Below, one piece after another: positions 51,470 to 61,965 of a stretch of DNA of 64,000 bases (position 1 is the first letter of the stretch; every line of letters starts with the position of its first letter). The position numbers and the translations under genes are program-made. The notes under the pieces are model-generated. The model had not been told where the DNA came from and did not search any database. It saw only the letters and a list, made by a program, of their open reading frames with translations. Source of the DNA: Chinchilla lanigera (taxonomy: Eukaryota; Chordata; Mammalia; Rodentia; Chinchillidae); the NCBI RefSeq assembly GCF_000276665.1, contig NW_004955481.1, forward strand, positions 2,218,400 to 2,282,399, written 5' to 3'.

Positions 51470-51545
51470 TCTTTGCTGGGAATTGAACCCAGAGCCTCAA
51501 ACATACTAGACAGATGCTCTGCTACAGGGCTATATCCCCAGCCCT
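51470..51545 (-). mobile_element. ID SINE
   Basis: tgctgggaattgaacccaga ... gggctatatccccagccct. Confidence 0.75.
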
Positions 51546-51627
51546 CTAATTTAATTTCTATGTGAAATCTTGCTCATAATGATCTGTTCGAGCCTTTTTA
51601 AAGGACTATTTTCAGTACATGATTTTC

Positions 51628-51730
51628 TTTCTTTCTTTTTCTTTTCTTTTTTTTTTTTGGTACCGGGAATCGAACTGAGGACCTTGCGCTTGCCAGGCAG
51701 GTGCTTGTGCCACTGAGCTTTATCCCTGGC
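51628..51730 (-). mobile_element. ID SINE
   Basis: T-rich head, ggtaccgggaatcgaactga ... gagctttatccctgg. Perfect 16-bp TSD tcagtacatgattttc at 51612-51627 and 51731-51746. Confidence 0.9.
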
Positions 51731-51955
51731 TCAGTACATGATTTTCATGGTGACCCTCATTTCTGAATTTTCTGAATATCCCAGACGCTGACTGGTATTT
51801 GTTTTGAATGACATCAGAAGATTCTGGCTGTATCCTAGGCACCAGTTTTGTTCCAGTTGGTACTCTGATTCTCTGTGCATGCCCATTCTTGCTAAACAGA
51901 TTATAATCTCTGACTAGCTTCAGCAGCTTCCCTGTTCCCACAGATGGAGCTGAGG
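51720..51955 (-). other. Exon-like open stretch of unknown nature, cut by an ID
   Basis: About 74 codons reading GTGKLLKLVRDYNLFSKNGH... through QPESSDVIQNKYQSASG. The composition looks protein-like, but I recognise no family. There is no ATG; the upstream in-frame stop is a few codons away, near 51965. The ID at 51628-51730 inserted at its 3' end. May be a decayed pseudogene fragment, an old repeat or chance. Confidence 0.25.
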
Positions 51956-52077
51956 CCCTCAGTCATGCATACATGCTAGCTACCAGCTGCTTTTAAATTA
52001 AAACCCTACCCATTAGCCACACTGGGCACATATTCAGTTCAAAGTTTTTATTTCCTACATACTGTATGATATCTTAG

Positions 52078-52165
52078 GGTTTTTTTGTTTTTTGTACCAG
52101 GAGTCAAACTCAGGGCCTCATGCTTACCAGGCAGGTGCTGTGCTGCTAAGCTATATCCCTGGCAC
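52078..52165 (-). mobile_element. ID SINE
   Basis: T-rich head, gtaccaggagtcaaactcag ... gctatatccctggcac. Confidence 0.8.
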
Positions 52166-53190
52166 TAGTACAGTATAATACTGTTCACGACTCTGATAAC
52201 TTCTTCTGCTTCAAGCCATCCTCTACTACATCATTGCTTTAAGAGACTACTCAGGCATTGTTAGCTTCCAAAGCTTCTATATCCCAAAACTTGGACTTTT
52301 CTGCTTAGTCAGTCATGCATTTTCAACTGCTTGTGAAAATATTCACTTTGCTTATTTTCAGTTCCTCTTTTTCTTTGCATCTCACTGTCTTTGCCTAAGT
52401 ACATTTATGTCTTGCATCTAGAGTGTAGCATTTAGTGAGCAGATAAAGTAATCCACTATACTACTGGATAGTGAATGGTTTTAGAGACTAAAACAGTAGT
52501 TTTCACAGCGCTTTGTCCATGGCAAAATGTTCCCGTATATGTTATTTCTTAGTTTTTACCATAGTCTTTGAGCTAGATAGGACAGTACAAAGGTGAGACT
52601 GACGCCAAGATCTGTCATGTTCCAGTACAGTGCTTTTGCTGTTATGACTCTAACATCCCCAAGCTAGATCCTATTTCAGTATTATTTGGAAAAAATCAAA
52701 GCCATTGTTCCCTAAGAGCTTACATGATGCTTTGACACTTTTTTTTTACTATTACAAAAATTTAACAAAAAATTTTCAGTATGAAAATATACATGACCCA
52801 ATTTTAACATCATAGTAAAACCCACTCTTTGGAGAAGGGACATGGTTGTCTTTTCTGAACAGCCAGTATTTATACTCCTTCCACGTCTTCTCACATGATG
52901 ATACTATTTCCTCTTCCTCCTGTTATTCCAGCATTGCTCCATTGCCCACTAGTCGCCATCTTCCTCCACACATTCGTCTATCACGAGACTCATAAAGGGA
53001 TCAGATCCCCATAATATTCCTTGCGCACGTCTGCCACCATTTAATTTCAGTGATAATACCTTGTCCATATATTTTTTCAGTGGGGGTGGGTGATCTTTGC
53101 TCATGGTGTCTACTGGACAGGCTTACAGCTGCTTTGAAATACAATTTTGTGTGATACTTGGACACTATAAAAATGATATCAAAAGTGTGT
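52166..53190. other. Intergenic stretch, nothing seen
   Basis: 1 kb without a recognised repeat or gene. Confidence 0.5.
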
Positions 53191-53194
53191 GTGT

Positions 53195-53368
53195 GTGTTT
53201 TTTTTATACTGGCAATTGTACCCAGATAGTGCAGAGGCACATCTCTAGTCCTTTTTACTTGAGGTAGGGTCTCACTAAGTTGCCCAGGCTAACCTCAAAC
53301 TCAGAGCCTCCTATCCTTGCCTCCTGAGCAGCTGGGATTACAGGTGTGTGCCACTGCACCCAGCTTTA
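53195..53368 (-). mobile_element. B1-dID composite SINE, antisense
   Basis: ID part first (ggcaattgtacccagatagt...), then B1 part (ggtagggtctcactaagttg...gccactgcacccagc), preceded by a short GT run. Confidence 0.7.
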
Positions 53369-53447
53369 GTGTGTTTTTTTAAAAAGTATTACCCCTCAGG
53401 TATTTTCAAAGGCTACTTTCAGTTCATCATCAAATTTCTAACTATGG

Positions 53448-53540
53448 GCTTAGAGTGTGGCTCAGTTGGTAGAGTGCTTGCCTAGCAGGTACAAGACCTG
53501 GGTCGGATCCTGAGCACTGCCAAAAACAAAAACAACAAAA
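53448..53540 (+). mobile_element. ID SINE
   Basis: gggcttagagtgtggctcag ... gggtcggatcctgagcac plus A-rich tail; close to a squirrel-type ID. Confidence 0.75.
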
Positions 53541-53559
53541 TTCTATCTCAAAATACTCA

Positions 53560-53989
53560 TAGGCACGCTATCCTAAATAAACAATGTTCCACTGTGTTTT
53601 GCAAATTTAACAATTACTGTAATTATTTTCTAGGTGCTTATTATTTTTTATTCTACTTACATAACAAATAATGCATCATTTCATTGGAAAAACTCATACA
53701 ATATGGAAGTATATGGAAGAAAATATAAAAATCACTTGTTATCCCCCTTCCCCCATGTTATATACTCAAAACCAACACATGCACATACATACTTCCTCTC
53801 CCTAGAGGCAACACTGTTGGCAAACTGGTGTTTTTCCCACTAAACTTTTCTCTGCATAATTATTTAGCAATATTTGCACCAACCACATTTATAATTGTTT
53901 AAAAACATAGATTATACATCACTATATTTATTGTCCCGTGATTTCTTCTTTTCCCTTATTGTATTCTGAAGAGGCTTCTCTGTATGTTG
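53560..53989 (-). mobile_element. Ancient LINE-like fragment
   Basis: Contains gaaaatataaaaatcacttg, gaggcaacactgttgg and gtgtttttcccactaaactt, resembling the antisense L1M 3' block. A hAT miniature element is inserted at its right end. Confidence 0.45.
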
Positions 53990-53997
53990 ATCTAGTT

Positions 53998-54077
53998 CAA
54001 TGGTGGTGAACGTTATAGATCTTTCAATGATACAAGTAGCCCACCATGGCATACATGCAATGGGTTTGCCACCACTG
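53998..54077 (+). mobile_element. hAT-type miniature DNA transposon, 80-bp form
   Basis: Ends CAATGGTGGTGAAC and GGTTTGCCACCACTG with a perfect 8-bp TSD atctagtt at 53990-53997 and 54078-54085. Same interior as the copy at 37315. Confidence 0.85.
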
Positions 54078-54104
54078 ATCTAGTTCATTCTCTCCCCCCC
54101 CTCC

Positions 54105-54178
54105 CTCCATCTCTAATTGCCAGGTAGAGAATCCAGGGCACACTAGGCAATCACTCTATCACTACATCACCTAATTCT
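54105..54178 (-). mobile_element. ID-like SINE, old
   Basis: ccaggtagagaatccagggc ... caatcactctatcactaca: antisense and diverged. Confidence 0.4.
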
Positions 54179-54195
54179 CCTTTAATAGCTATATA

Positions 54196-54414
54196 GTAGC
54201 CAGATGTGGTGGCACACACCTGTAATCCCAGCTACTTGGGAAGCTGAGGCAGGAGGTTCACAAGTTGAGGAATAGTCTAGGCAACTTATCAAGAACCTGT
54301 CTCAAAAAAAAAAAAAAAAAAGAGTTGGGATGTAGCTCAGTTGTAGAGCACTTGCCTGGAAAGTGTAAGGCCCTGGGTTTAATGCTCAGCATCACCAAAA
54401 CAAAACAAAAAAAA
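54196..54414 (+). mobile_element. B1-dID composite SINE
   Basis: B1 (gtagccagatgtggtggcac...), A17-like linker, ID (gttgggatgtagctcagttg...ggtttaatgctcagcat). Confidence 0.82.
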
Positions 54415-54684
54415 GGCGATACTGTATGCTATAGTTTGGACATACTGCAAAATATTTACTGTATTGCTTTTACTATGTATTTAATATGTATTTACCATAG
54501 ATAATTATGTTAAATATGTATTTACTGTAGATAATTATGTTAAATATTTTGCTTTTACAAACAATACTACATCTTTTTAATACATATTAGTCTTCTATCA
54601 GCAATGGTTTAAAAAGTGCCTTTATTCTTCTTTCCTTTAGACATACTGGATACTTTCAATTATTTCGATATTATACAGTTTTTT

Positions 54685-54838
54685 GTTTGTCTGTCTTCCG
54701 AGACAGTATCTCACTATGTGGTTCAGGCTGGCCTTCAACTCACCATGTAGCCAAGGATGGCTTCAAACTCACAGTGATCCTTCTGCCTCAGCCTCCCAAG
54801 TGCTGTAATTACAGGAAAGCACCACTATGGCAGGCTGA
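54685..54838 (-). mobile_element. B1 SINE
   Basis: tgtctgtcttccgagacagt ... aagcaccactatggcaggct. Confidence 0.8.
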
Positions 54839-54839
54839 G

Positions 54840-54990
54840 TTTTTTATTTTTTCAGATAGGGTCTTGCTACGTAGTTCAAGGTGGCCCTGAACTCACTATG
54901 TAGCCAAGGCTGGCCTCAAATTTGCAATGATCCTCATGTCTCAGCTTCCCAAGTGCTGGGATTATAGGCATGCACCTCCATGCCCAGCTT
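54840..54990 (-). mobile_element. B1 SINE
   Basis: tcagatagggtcttgctacg ... gcacctccatgcccagctt; directly follows another antisense B1. Confidence 0.83.
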
Positions 54991-55069
54991 TAGATATTAT
55001 AAAGTTTTTACTGGCCTTTTTGTATTTCTTCTATTTATTTCCTGTTTTTATAATTTGACTAATTCTTAA

Positions 55070-55212
55070 CCAAGTGAGGTGGTGCATGGCTATAGTCTCA
55101 GCTCTTGGGAGGCTGATGCAAGAGGGTCACTGTGAGTTCTTGACCAGCCTGTGCTACATAGTAAATTCAAGGACAGCCTGAACTACACACAGAGACCCTG
55201 TCTCAAAAATAA
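55070..55212 (+). mobile_element. B1 SINE
   Basis: accaagtgaggtggtgcatg ... agagaccctgtctcaaaa. Confidence 0.8.
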
Positions 55213-55339
55213 TCATAATGCTAATAATTTGACTAATTCTTTTGGGTCATTTGTGTTTCTTAATAATTTGCAGAGTCTCTAGTTTAGATATTAATCCTTA
55301 TTCTGCAATATACTACAAATATTTTCTTTTCTTTCTTCT

Positions 55340-55512
55340 TTTTTTTTTTTGTGGTATTGGAGATTGAATCCAGGCTCTTTGCAATACATCTGTACCCCAT
55401 GCTCTTTTTTTTAAATTTTAAGACAGGGTCTCTCTGTGTTATCCAAGATAGGCTCAAGCTTGTGATCCTGAATGCTGGTTTCACAGGACTACAGGCACCA
55501 TCATGGTTATTA
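55340..55512 (-). mobile_element. B1-dID composite SINE, antisense
   Basis: ID remnant (gtggtattggagattgaatc...), then B1 remnant (agacagggtctctctgtgtt...aggcaccatcatgg). Confidence 0.6.
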
Positions 55513-55544
55513 TTTATTTTTAAATTTAATAATGAAATACCTCT

Positions 55545-55655
55545 TTTTTAAGGTCTCAATATGTAGTTCAGGCTGGTCTTGAACTCATGGTTACCCTCCT
55601 GTGTTAGCCTCACAATCGGTAGGGATACAAGTGTGTGCCACCATGCCCAGCTGAT
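55545..55655 (-). mobile_element. B1 SINE
   Basis: aaggtctcaatatgtagttc ... gtgccaccatgcccagct. Confidence 0.8.
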
Positions 55656-55659
55656 ATAC

Positions 55660-55845
55660 ACTTTTGTTTTAACATACACAAATCTGTTGGTCTTTTTCTA
55701 TGGTCTTTTTATGTCTTATTTGTGAAAGTTTTCTCTCACCTATGAATACGAAAATATTTTCAAATTTTTCTTCAAATGGTACAGCTTTTAACCTCTGATA
55801 TATCTGAAATTTCACTTTTATGTTTGTATGGTACAGCATTGTATT
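55660..55845 (-). mobile_element. Possible L1M antisense fragment
   Basis: Contains aatctgttggtctttttcta and gaaaatattttcaaattttt. Probably related to 55215-55335 (attaatccttattctgcaat), from which two SINEs separate it. Weak. Confidence 0.4.
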
Positions 55846-56430
55846 AGTTTTTTAGAGCTGTCCTGACAAACTACCACAGATTGGGTAATTTATAACAATA
55901 GAAATTTTCTCAACGTTCTGCAAATAAAAGTCTGAAATCAACATGTTGGAGTGTTGGTCCCTGATTAGAGGCTCAGGAAAAACCCTCTCAGACTTTTCCC
56001 TTGTTTCCTGGTAGATTCCAGCAATCCTTGGCCTTTTTTTCTTTTCTTTTTTTTTTTTTTTTTTTTAAGACAGGATCTCACTATGTTGTAGTATAGACTG
56101 GTCTGAACTCACCATATAGTCCAGGCTGGTCTTGAACTCATGGCGATCCTCCTGCCTCAGCCTCCCAAGTGCTGAGGTTACAGGTGTGTGCCACACCTGG
56201 CCAATCCTTGGCATCTCTTGCATAGCATTCCAGTCTCCATTGTCATATTGCCTTCGTGTCTTTGTGCATCCTTTTCTGGCTTTTATAAGGACACTCTATG
56301 GATTTAGGTTCCACCCTAATCTAGTGTGGGTTCCTCTCAATCCTTACTTTAATTACCAATAAGGTCACACTGTGAGGTTCTGGGTGGACATGAATCGTGG
56401 GAGGACACTACTCAGATTCTAATTATGTTG
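55845..56430 (+). repeat. Ancient LTR-like repeat split by a B1
   Basis: Starts tgtattagttttttagagctg with caaactaccacagattggg and ends gaggttctgggtggacatgaa with gggaggacactactcag, a widespread mammalian repeat whose exact name I cannot confirm. A B1 is inserted at 56033-56201 with an 11-bp TSD. Confidence 0.55.
56033..56201 (-). mobile_element. B1 SINE in an LTR-like repeat
   Basis: T-run, aagacaggatctcactatgt ... gtgtgccacacctggc. Perfect 11-bp TSD caatccttggc at 56022-56032 and 56202-56212. Confidence 0.88.
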
Positions 56431-56584
56431 TTTTCCAAATGGAGGGATAGTAGTTTCTGTTGTTTTCTTAGATTGTCTTTCACTTTCTCAGAAGTGTGAC
56501 ATGCTTGCTACAGATAAAATTTAGTAGAACTGGGTCAGGACTCTCTTTTTGTTGTTACAGTGCTGTATGTGTTATTTCTTTCGT

Positions 56585-56730
56585 TTGTTTTTGTTTTTGA
56601 GACAGGGTCTTGCTGTGTAGTTCAGACTGCCCTTGAATTTACTTTGTAGACCAGGTTGGCCTTGGGTGATTGTCCTACCTCAGCCCCCCAGGTGCTAGAA
56701 TTACAAATATGTGCCACCATAGCCAGCCTA
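56585..56730 (-). mobile_element. B1 SINE
   Basis: gagacagggtcttgctgtgt ... gtgccaccatagccagcc. Confidence 0.84.
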
Positions 56731-56906
56731 TGTGTTATTCTTTATACTGTTTTAACTATAATAAGTTGTAAGGCACTTTGATATATTTTAAACTCCCTCC
56801 CTTTCCCAGTGTCCTTTATTGAAATATTGCTTGGCTATTCTTGCATATGCTGTCTAATCGGCATAAACTTTAGAAAGAGCTTATTGAGTTCATTAAAAAC
56901 ATGTTG

Positions 56907-57070
56907 GGCCAGGCATGGTGGCACACACCTATAAGCCCAGCACTCAAGTGGCTGAGGCAGGAGGACTGCTGTGAGTTCGAGGCCCACCTGGGTTACAAAG
57001 TGAGCTCAAGGCCAGCCTGAACTGTGTAGTGAAACCCTATCTCAAAATGGAAAAAACAAAAACAAAACCA
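56907..57070 (+). mobile_element. B1 SINE
   Basis: gggccaggcatggtggcaca ... gaaaccctatctcaaaatgg plus A-rich tail. Confidence 0.86.
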
Positions 57071-57185
57071 CATGTTGGGATTTTGACTGAGAATTCATTG
57101 ATTTATAGATCAATTTGGGGAAAGTGATGTTTCCGATACTAACCTTTGTCTTTTAGGGCCATGTTCTCTATTTACTTAAGCTTTT

Positions 57186-57286
57186 TTTTGTTTGTTTGTT
57201 TGTTTTTCTTCCTGTACCAGGAATCAAACTCATGACCTTGCACTTGCCAGGCAGGCGCTGTGCCACTGAGCTAAATCCCCAGCCCC
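57186..57286 (-). mobile_element. ID SINE
   Basis: gtaccaggaatcaaactcat ... gagctaaatccccagcccc. TSD tacttaagctttt / tacttaggctttt (12 of 13). Confidence 0.86.
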
Positions 57287-57424
57287 TACTTAGGCTTTTA
57301 TGTATTTCAGTAGTTGTACCTGTCTTCATATACGCCTTACATATTTCTTGTTAGATCTAAAGCTAGTCATTCTATAAAATTTTAAAAATATTGTAAATAG
57401 TCCTCCTTTTCCATTTCTTTTCCT

Positions 57425-57570
57425 AGCTGGGTGTGGTGGCACACGCCTGTAACCCCAGCACTTGGAGTTTGAGGTAGGAGGATTGTCATCAATTTCAAGA
57501 CCAGCCAAGGCTACACAGTGACTTCAAGGCCAGCCTGGACTACAAAGCAAGATCTTGTCTCAAAAATCAA
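57425..57570 (+). mobile_element. B1 SINE
   Basis: agctgggtgtggtggcacac ... gatcttgtctcaaaaatc. Confidence 0.85.
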
Positions 57571-57605
57571 CCCATCAGTTAATCAATATAAAAACCAAAT
57601 CCCTT

Positions 57606-57705
57606 GCGGACTGGAGATATAGCCCAGTGGCACAAGCATCTGCCTGGCAAGCACAAGGTCCTGAGTTTGATTGCTGGTACCAAAACAAACAAAACAAAAA
57701 ATAAA
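57606..57705 (+). mobile_element. ID SINE
   Basis: gcggactggagatatagccc ... ttgattgctggtaccaaaac. Confidence 0.8.
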
Positions 57706-57814
57706 TCCTTTAATTTTCTAATAATAATTGTTTACAGAAAATCCATTTATATTTGCATATTGATCTTGTGTCCAGCCACTTTATTATTTTAATCTATATT
57801 TCAGTTGACTTTTG

Positions 57815-57860
57815 TTTCAGTGCTAGGCAAGTGCTCTGCCACTAAGCTACCTAGCCCCTA
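57815..57860 (-). mobile_element. ID-like fragment
   Basis: cagtgctaggcaagtgctct gccactaagctacctagcccc. Confidence 0.55.
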
Positions 57861-58364
57861 TTTTTTCTTTTCTTTATTTTTTCTTGATGAGTACCATATT
57901 GTTTGGAAATAGGGATAGTTCTTTCTCTTCCTTTCCAATGTAGCTACCTCTTTTGAGAGATTACATGTGTGCTCTTACATTGGACAATAATAGTGTTAAA
58001 CAACAGCAGATTAAGCAAGTGTGCAATCAAAGTAGAAGAAAATATAAAGCACAAATCAGTCAAGCCAGAGATGATCCTGCGTAAGGAAACAATGGACTTA
58101 TAACACATAAGGAAGAGGGCAGTATCTTTATGATAAGTGCCCCCTGACTTTCATCTTTCACTAATATTAAAAATTTTTCAAATCCTTCTAAGACTCCATG
58201 CCAGGGAGCTCCATCATATTACCTGGCAACATGGCAATTTTCTCTGCCTGCAGGGTAAAGGTATTTCAGCCTGGCTCACAACTCAACAGCTCATCCACCT
58301 GTCCATTAGCAGTTCATGAGGTCCTTCAGAGACAAGTGGTAACATCCAGCTGCCAGATAAGAAT
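57861..58364. other. Intergenic stretch, nothing seen
   Basis: Unassigned sequence before an L1. Confidence 0.5.
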
Positions 58365-59465
58365 AAGCCCAGACAATCAACAAATGGGATCATGTCAAAT
58401 GAAAAAGCTTCTGTACAGCAAAGGAAACTACCATCAGAGTGAAGAGACAACATACAGAATGAGAAAAAAATTTTCCCAGCTACTCCTCAAACAAAGGACT
58501 AATATCTAGAATATATAAAGAACTCAAAAAAAAATCGGACTCCCCCAAATTTAAAGACCTAACAAAACGAGCATCTGAAATTAATAGACATTTATCAGAT
58601 GAAGAAATACAAGTGGCCAATGAATATGAGAAAAGAATGTTTAACATTGCTGCCTGACTGAAAAATGCAAACTAAAACATTAAGATTCCATCTCACTCCA
58701 GAAAGAATGGCTATCTTCAAGAAATCAAACAGTAACAAATACTGGGAAGGCTGGGTCGGGGGGAACCCTTATTCATTGTTGGTGAGTATATAAACTGATA
58801 AAACCACTATGGAAATCAGTGTGGAGAGTCCTCAAAAAAACTAAATTCCATTTGACCCAGATATTCCCTTGCTAGGTATCTTCCTGAATGAGTTCAAGAC
58901 ATCATATTACAGTGTACAAGCATACCCAAGTTTATAGCAGCACAATTCATAACAGCTAAATCTTGGGAGCAGTGTATGAATACAGCAGATGAATACATAA
59001 AGAAAATGTACACAATGTGTACTGTTCTGCTATAAAGGATAAACGAGTTATTTGTAGGAAAATGGGTGCAATTTGACCCCATAATGCTAAATAAATCAGA
59101 CATATGAGCTTAAATTTCATATGGTTTCTTTTACATGAGAAACCCAATATATAAATGAAGTGCAAAATAAACAGACAATGGAAAAAGTTATTGTAATCTC
59201 GCATGGCCAATGTACTTAAAGTGTACCTTGTGTAACTGTTTGATGTTTTTTGGCCTGTTAGTCTGTTAATCTATGATCATGATAATGAACTTGATAGAGC
59301 CTTAAAAAATAAGTACAGTAAATAAATCTGATGACGGCAAGAAAAAAAAACGGGTGGTGAGGAAAGGGGGAAAAAAAGAATTGAGAAGTATTATGTACAT
59401 GTACCAATTCCCCACAATGAGTTTAATCATTATGTCCTGCAAACATGTTAATAAATATGACACAC
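58365..59465 (+). mobile_element. 5'-truncated rodent L1 (ORF2 3' end plus 3' UTR)
   Basis: Parallels the copy at 24115: aagcttctgtacagcaaagg, agaatggctatcttcaagaa, ttgacccagatattcccttg, aagttcaagacatcatatta-like stretches, then an A/G-rich 3' UTR and aataaatatgac. Broken by many stops. Confidence 0.8.
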
Positions 59466-59930
59466 TGAGGCCCTTGTCACTATGTATAATGAAGATTCTT
59501 TCCCAAATGAGACTTTTAAGTCTTTGTAACTAATCAATGTTCTCTGCATTGTTTTTAATTTCTAGTTTTACCTACAATCCTCAGAAATAACTCTTGGACT
59601 TTAAGCTGGCTGTGCATGGTAAAGGTTATTATACTTTTAGCTTCACAAACAATGACTTTTTCTTCACTCATTTCTTAAATAAATACCAAGTGCCCAAATA
59701 AATATGCTCTGTACTAAACAGATTAATAGAGCTGAGACTGTATAAAGAAAAAATGAGATAAATAGGAGCTTTGGTTTCTAAAGATATTATAATGCTTACT
59801 CTAAAGACAGAAATTGGGTGCTAATTAGGGTGTGACTCTGAATATTTTCAATAGTAAAAGCACCAGGAAAGAAGTCCTTATCTATGTTGGCCTATGAACA
59901 AATGTGAAAACCTATCCTCCCCGCTGTGAG
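59466..59930. other. Intergenic stretch, nothing seen
   Basis: AT-rich and unassigned. Confidence 0.5.
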
Positions 59931-59934
59931 CTTT

Positions 59935-60018
59935 TTTTTTTTTTTTTCTGGTACCGGGAATCGAACTCACGACCTTGCCAGGCAGGCACTGTGCCGCTGA
60001 GCTAAATCCCCAGGCCCT
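59935..60018 (-). mobile_element. ID SINE, internally deleted
   Basis: T-run, ggtaccgggaatcgaactca cgaccttgccaggcaggcac ... aaatccccaggccc; lacks the 'cgctt' segment between the two boxes. Confidence 0.83.
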
Positions 60019-60212
60019 CCTCCCCTCTGTGAAAGATAAAATAGTAATAATCCAAATGTCAAGTTACTTCTGATTCATTTAAAATGAAGTTTGTGAAATT
60101 TTAAGTAACACTGAAAATGAATATAAGTGAAACATTCATTTCCAAAATTAAGGCATCAACTCAAATATGTAACAAGTAACTATAAAGAGGACAGTGAAAA
60201 AATCTGTAAAAT

Positions 60213-60372
60213 AATGCCGGGTGTGCTGGTACATACCTGGAATCCCAGCACTTGGGAGGCTGAGGCAGGAGGATAGTTGCAAGTTCGAGACCAGCCTGGG
60301 CGACAAAGTGAGCTCAAGGCCAGCCTGAACTGCATACCAAGACCCTGCCTCAAAAAGACAAAAATCCAAAAA
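60213..60372 (+). mobile_element. B1 SINE
   Basis: atgccgggtgtgctggtaca ... accctgcctcaaaaagac plus A-tail. Confidence 0.87.
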
Positions 60373-61110
60373 ACAAAAATGGTAACAGAAGTATCTTTCA
60401 GTGAGAGTGTTACTTGTGATTACTGTTTTCCAAGTAGGCATGTTTTACTAATATATTCCTTTTATGGTTAGAAACCCCCCAGAAAGGCCACATGACTTGG
60501 GGAAGCAGAATAAATCTTTTATGGAATTATTTATGAGACACAAACACACTAAAAATATTGGTCTAATAATTTAGGAAGGCAGCTGAAATTGTTCACAGGC
60601 AGTTGCTGTTTCTTTTAATTCATTTCAAACTTAATTATCTTTACGAGTTGATGTCCTTCAATATTTTTTAAACCTGAGTTTAGAAATGCTTGCTTTTAAG
60701 TAGGTGTGACTCTGCAAACAAGCCAATTTCTGTATTTATCACAAAAGAAATGTTATACAAAAGCACTTTGAAAAATGTAAGGCAACACAAAGGCAAGTTC
60801 TATATAACCAGTTCTTTGTGTAAATTATGGTTTTTATTGACATGGATCATTATCACTGTGTACAAAAGCAAAGACTTCCCTGTGGTGTGCAGCTGCGGTC
60901 AGTGTTTGCAGAGGCCGTGTGCTTGGGGCGTGACTGTGCTTTGCAGACTGTGGTTTGCTTTTGCAAACCGTCCCGGATAAAACTGAGAAAGCTGCAGTCT
61001 AAGGTATCTTCAGTCTAATAGGTGCTGCTAAAAAGTTTAACAGCAGGGAACTGCACTGCAAGGATCCCAAGATAAAGAACAGTAATTGATTGTTGATGTC
61101 CAGCATATAG
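60373..61110. other. Intergenic stretch with a GC-rich patch
   Basis: 60880-60985 is markedly richer in G and C, with CG dinucleotides; its nature is unknown. The rest is AT-rich and unassigned. Confidence 0.5.
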
Positions 61111-61114
61111 TTGA

Positions 61115-61198
61115 ACTTTTTTTTTTGGTACTGGGAATCGAACTCAGGACCTTGTGCTTGCCAGGCAGGTGCTGTCCTGTTGAACCATCCCCACCTCC
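61115..61198 (-). mobile_element. ID SINE
   Basis: T-run, ggtactgggaatcgaactca ... gaaccatccccacctcc. Confidence 0.8.
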
Positions 61199-61204
61199 CC
61201 CACC

Positions 61205-61318
61205 CAACTTTTTTTTCTTTAGTCTTGATATGCAGTTTAGGCTGGCCTCAAACTCGCAGATCCTTCTGCCTCAGCCTCCCAAGTGCTATGATTACAGGTG
61301 TACACCACCATGCCCAGT
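61205..61318 (-). mobile_element. B1 SINE
   Basis: tagtcttgatatgcagttta ... caccaccatgcccagta; directly follows the ID. Confidence 0.8.
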
Positions 61319-61419
61319 ACGACATGTATTTTTGAAAATATTATCTCACCTAGTTCTCCCAGCCATGCTGTGAGGCAGGTGGAGGTATCAGTTGTATGTA
61401 CATAAGTAATTTGGTTGGT

Positions 61420-61565
61420 TAGTTTTTTGAGACAGAGTCTCACTATGGAGTTCAGGTTGGGCGTGAACTCACCTATGTAGCCCAGGATGGCATCAAATTT
61501 GAGGAGAACCTCTTGCCTCAGGCTCCTGAGTGTCAGGGTTACAGTTGTGCACCACCACCCCCTCT
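61420..61565 (-). mobile_element. B1 SINE
   Basis: tttttgagacagagtctcac ... ttgtgcaccaccacccc. Confidence 0.8.
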
Positions 61566-61574
61566 TTTAATGTG

Positions 61575-61635
61575 GTAATGGAGACTATTGTGACAATCTC
61601 ACTAAATTGCCCAGGCTGGCCTCAAACTTAAGTTT
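61575..61635 (-). mobile_element. B1-like or B1-dID remnant
   Basis: tgacaatctcactaaattgc ccaggctggcctcaaactta; truncated. Confidence 0.6.
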
Positions 61636-61654
61636 TTCTTTCTGTTTATTTTGT

Positions 61655-61870
61655 GCTTTTGTGACAGGGTCTCATTATGTAGCTCAGGCTGGCTTTATTT
61701 ATTTATTTTTTAAATTTTTTTTTTGGTGGTACTCTGGATTGAACTCAGGGCCTTATGCATGCTAGGCATGTGCTGCACCACTGAGCTACATCCCCAGGCC
61801 CCCTCTGGTTGGCTTTAAACTTGTACTGATTCTCCTGCCTCAGTCTCCCAAGTGCTAGGACTATAGACGT
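61655..61870 (-). mobile_element. B1 SINE split by an ID
   Basis: gtgacagggtctcattatgt agctcaggctggctttattt, interrupted by the ID at 61705, then resuming ggctttaaacttgtactgat ... gtgtgccaccatgcc. Confidence 0.78.
61705..61803 (-). mobile_element. ID SINE inside a B1
   Basis: T-run, ggtggtactctggattgaac ... gagctacatccccaggcccc. Confidence 0.8.
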
Positions 61871-61879
61871 GTGCCACCA

Positions 61880-61965
61880 TGCCTACCTGAACTTGTGATC
61901 CTCCTGCCTCAGCCTCCTGAGTAGCTGGGATTATAAGCATGCACCACTATGCCTGGCTGTACTGT
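61880..61965 (-). mobile_element. B1 SINE right-end remnant
   Basis: cctgaacttgtgatcctcct gcctcagcctcctgagtagc ... caccactatgcctggct. Confidence 0.75.
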
